Below, piece by piece: positions 57,632 to 57,813 of a stretch of 57,813 bases of DNA. A program made the translations under genes and the position numbers. Position 1 is the first letter of the stretch. Every line of letters starts with the position of its first letter. The stretch is from contig NZ_QLVG01000046.1 in the NCBI RefSeq assembly GCF_003382685.1, forward strand, positions 1-57,813. Reading direction: 5' to 3'. Under the pieces are notes generated by a model, which was given only the letters and a program-made list of their open reading frames with translations, did not search any database and was not told the origin of the DNA. The stretch comes from Halorussus litoreus. GTDB lineage: Archaea; Halobacteriota; Halobacteria; Halobacteriales; Haladaptataceae.

Positions 57632-57813
57632 CGTATCGTTCTCCTGTGAGGAGGTCGCCACCGCTGAAGTTAGGCGTATTGGGCGGAGGTGGACACGTCA
57701 CCGACGGAGGACGAGTCCGACTTAAGCTGACAAACGTATTGTCGATAGGTGATGGATATGGGTGAATACGGTAGGTGACGCCACCGGCGAGTACGGCGGC
57801 CCGGCGCACCGCC

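Noticed and set aside
1-57813. tRNA, rRNA, transposase, integrase, origin or cas genes
   Set aside because: No cloverleaf T-arm in a consistent context, no DDE, serine or tyrosine recombinase motif, and no Cdc6/Orc1 gene were seen. Small ncRNAs cannot be excluded by eye.

Overview
This is a high-GC chromosomal segment from a halophilic archaeon (class Halobacteria). The evidence is the strongly acidic proteins, sn-glycerol-1-phosphate dehydrogenase for archaeal lipids, TFB, PurN fused to an AICAR transformylase without IMP cyclohydrolase, the FolC-linker-FolP fusion, HTH-10, DUF7344-type and SHOCT proteins, Tat lipoproteins, and AT-rich TATA boxes 25-35 nt ahead of nearly leaderless genes. 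The genus cannot be fixed from sequence alone; Halorussus-like is a guess. I see no tRNA, rRNA, integrase, transposase or cas gene.

Layout. 1-8255 is mostly biosynthesis: the end of a DapE-like deacylase, purB divergent from purN-purH, two small membrane proteins, and a three-part folate gene. 8325-19467 holds a secreted HEXXH protein, a glycosyltransferase, a winged-helix membrane protein, an S9 peptidase, an ABC exporter pair, a Nudix hydrolase, a DoxX protein, egsA and membrane proteins. 19468-27825 carries a nucleotide-sugar epimerase, a GNAT/zinc-ribbon protein and a 1604-residue glutamate synthase, flanked by two long gene-free stretches built of a palindromic repeat (family A). 27826-37421 is a liv-type uptake locus (livJ-G-F-H-M), a ketoacyl-synthase-III-like enzyme, a divergent 3-hydroxybutyrate-dehydrogenase-like SDR and a dicarboxylate/amino-acid symporter. 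37452-50778 has a SHOCT protein, an MFS carrier, an HTH-10 regulator, an aldo/keto reductase, TFB, a PP-loop protein, a monothiol glutaredoxin, the coupled gdh-gfcR pair (glucose dehydrogenase and its PRTase-like regulator), an AIRS/HypE-like protein and an amine-oxidase-like flavoprotein. 50779-57813 holds a gene remnant, an AI-2E-family permease, a mycofactocin-type SDR, AT-rich hypothetical genes and two convergent glycosyltransferases.

The most unusual structure is not a gene. At least seven unrelated perfect or near-perfect palindromes of about 40-48 bp occur, with arms of 19-23 bp and almost no loop, plus a shorter 34-bp one inside a repeat insert. Four of the seven lie in frame inside coding regions: two in gltB, one in the AIRS-like gene, and one in a glycosyltransferase insertion. 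The others are intergenic. Separately, a 27-bp hairpin-forming tandem repeat is shared by three loci. Comparing one unfilled with two filled copies of its flank reveals a short non-coding insertion with an 8-bp direct repeat, and one filled copy splits the liv operon between livG and livF.
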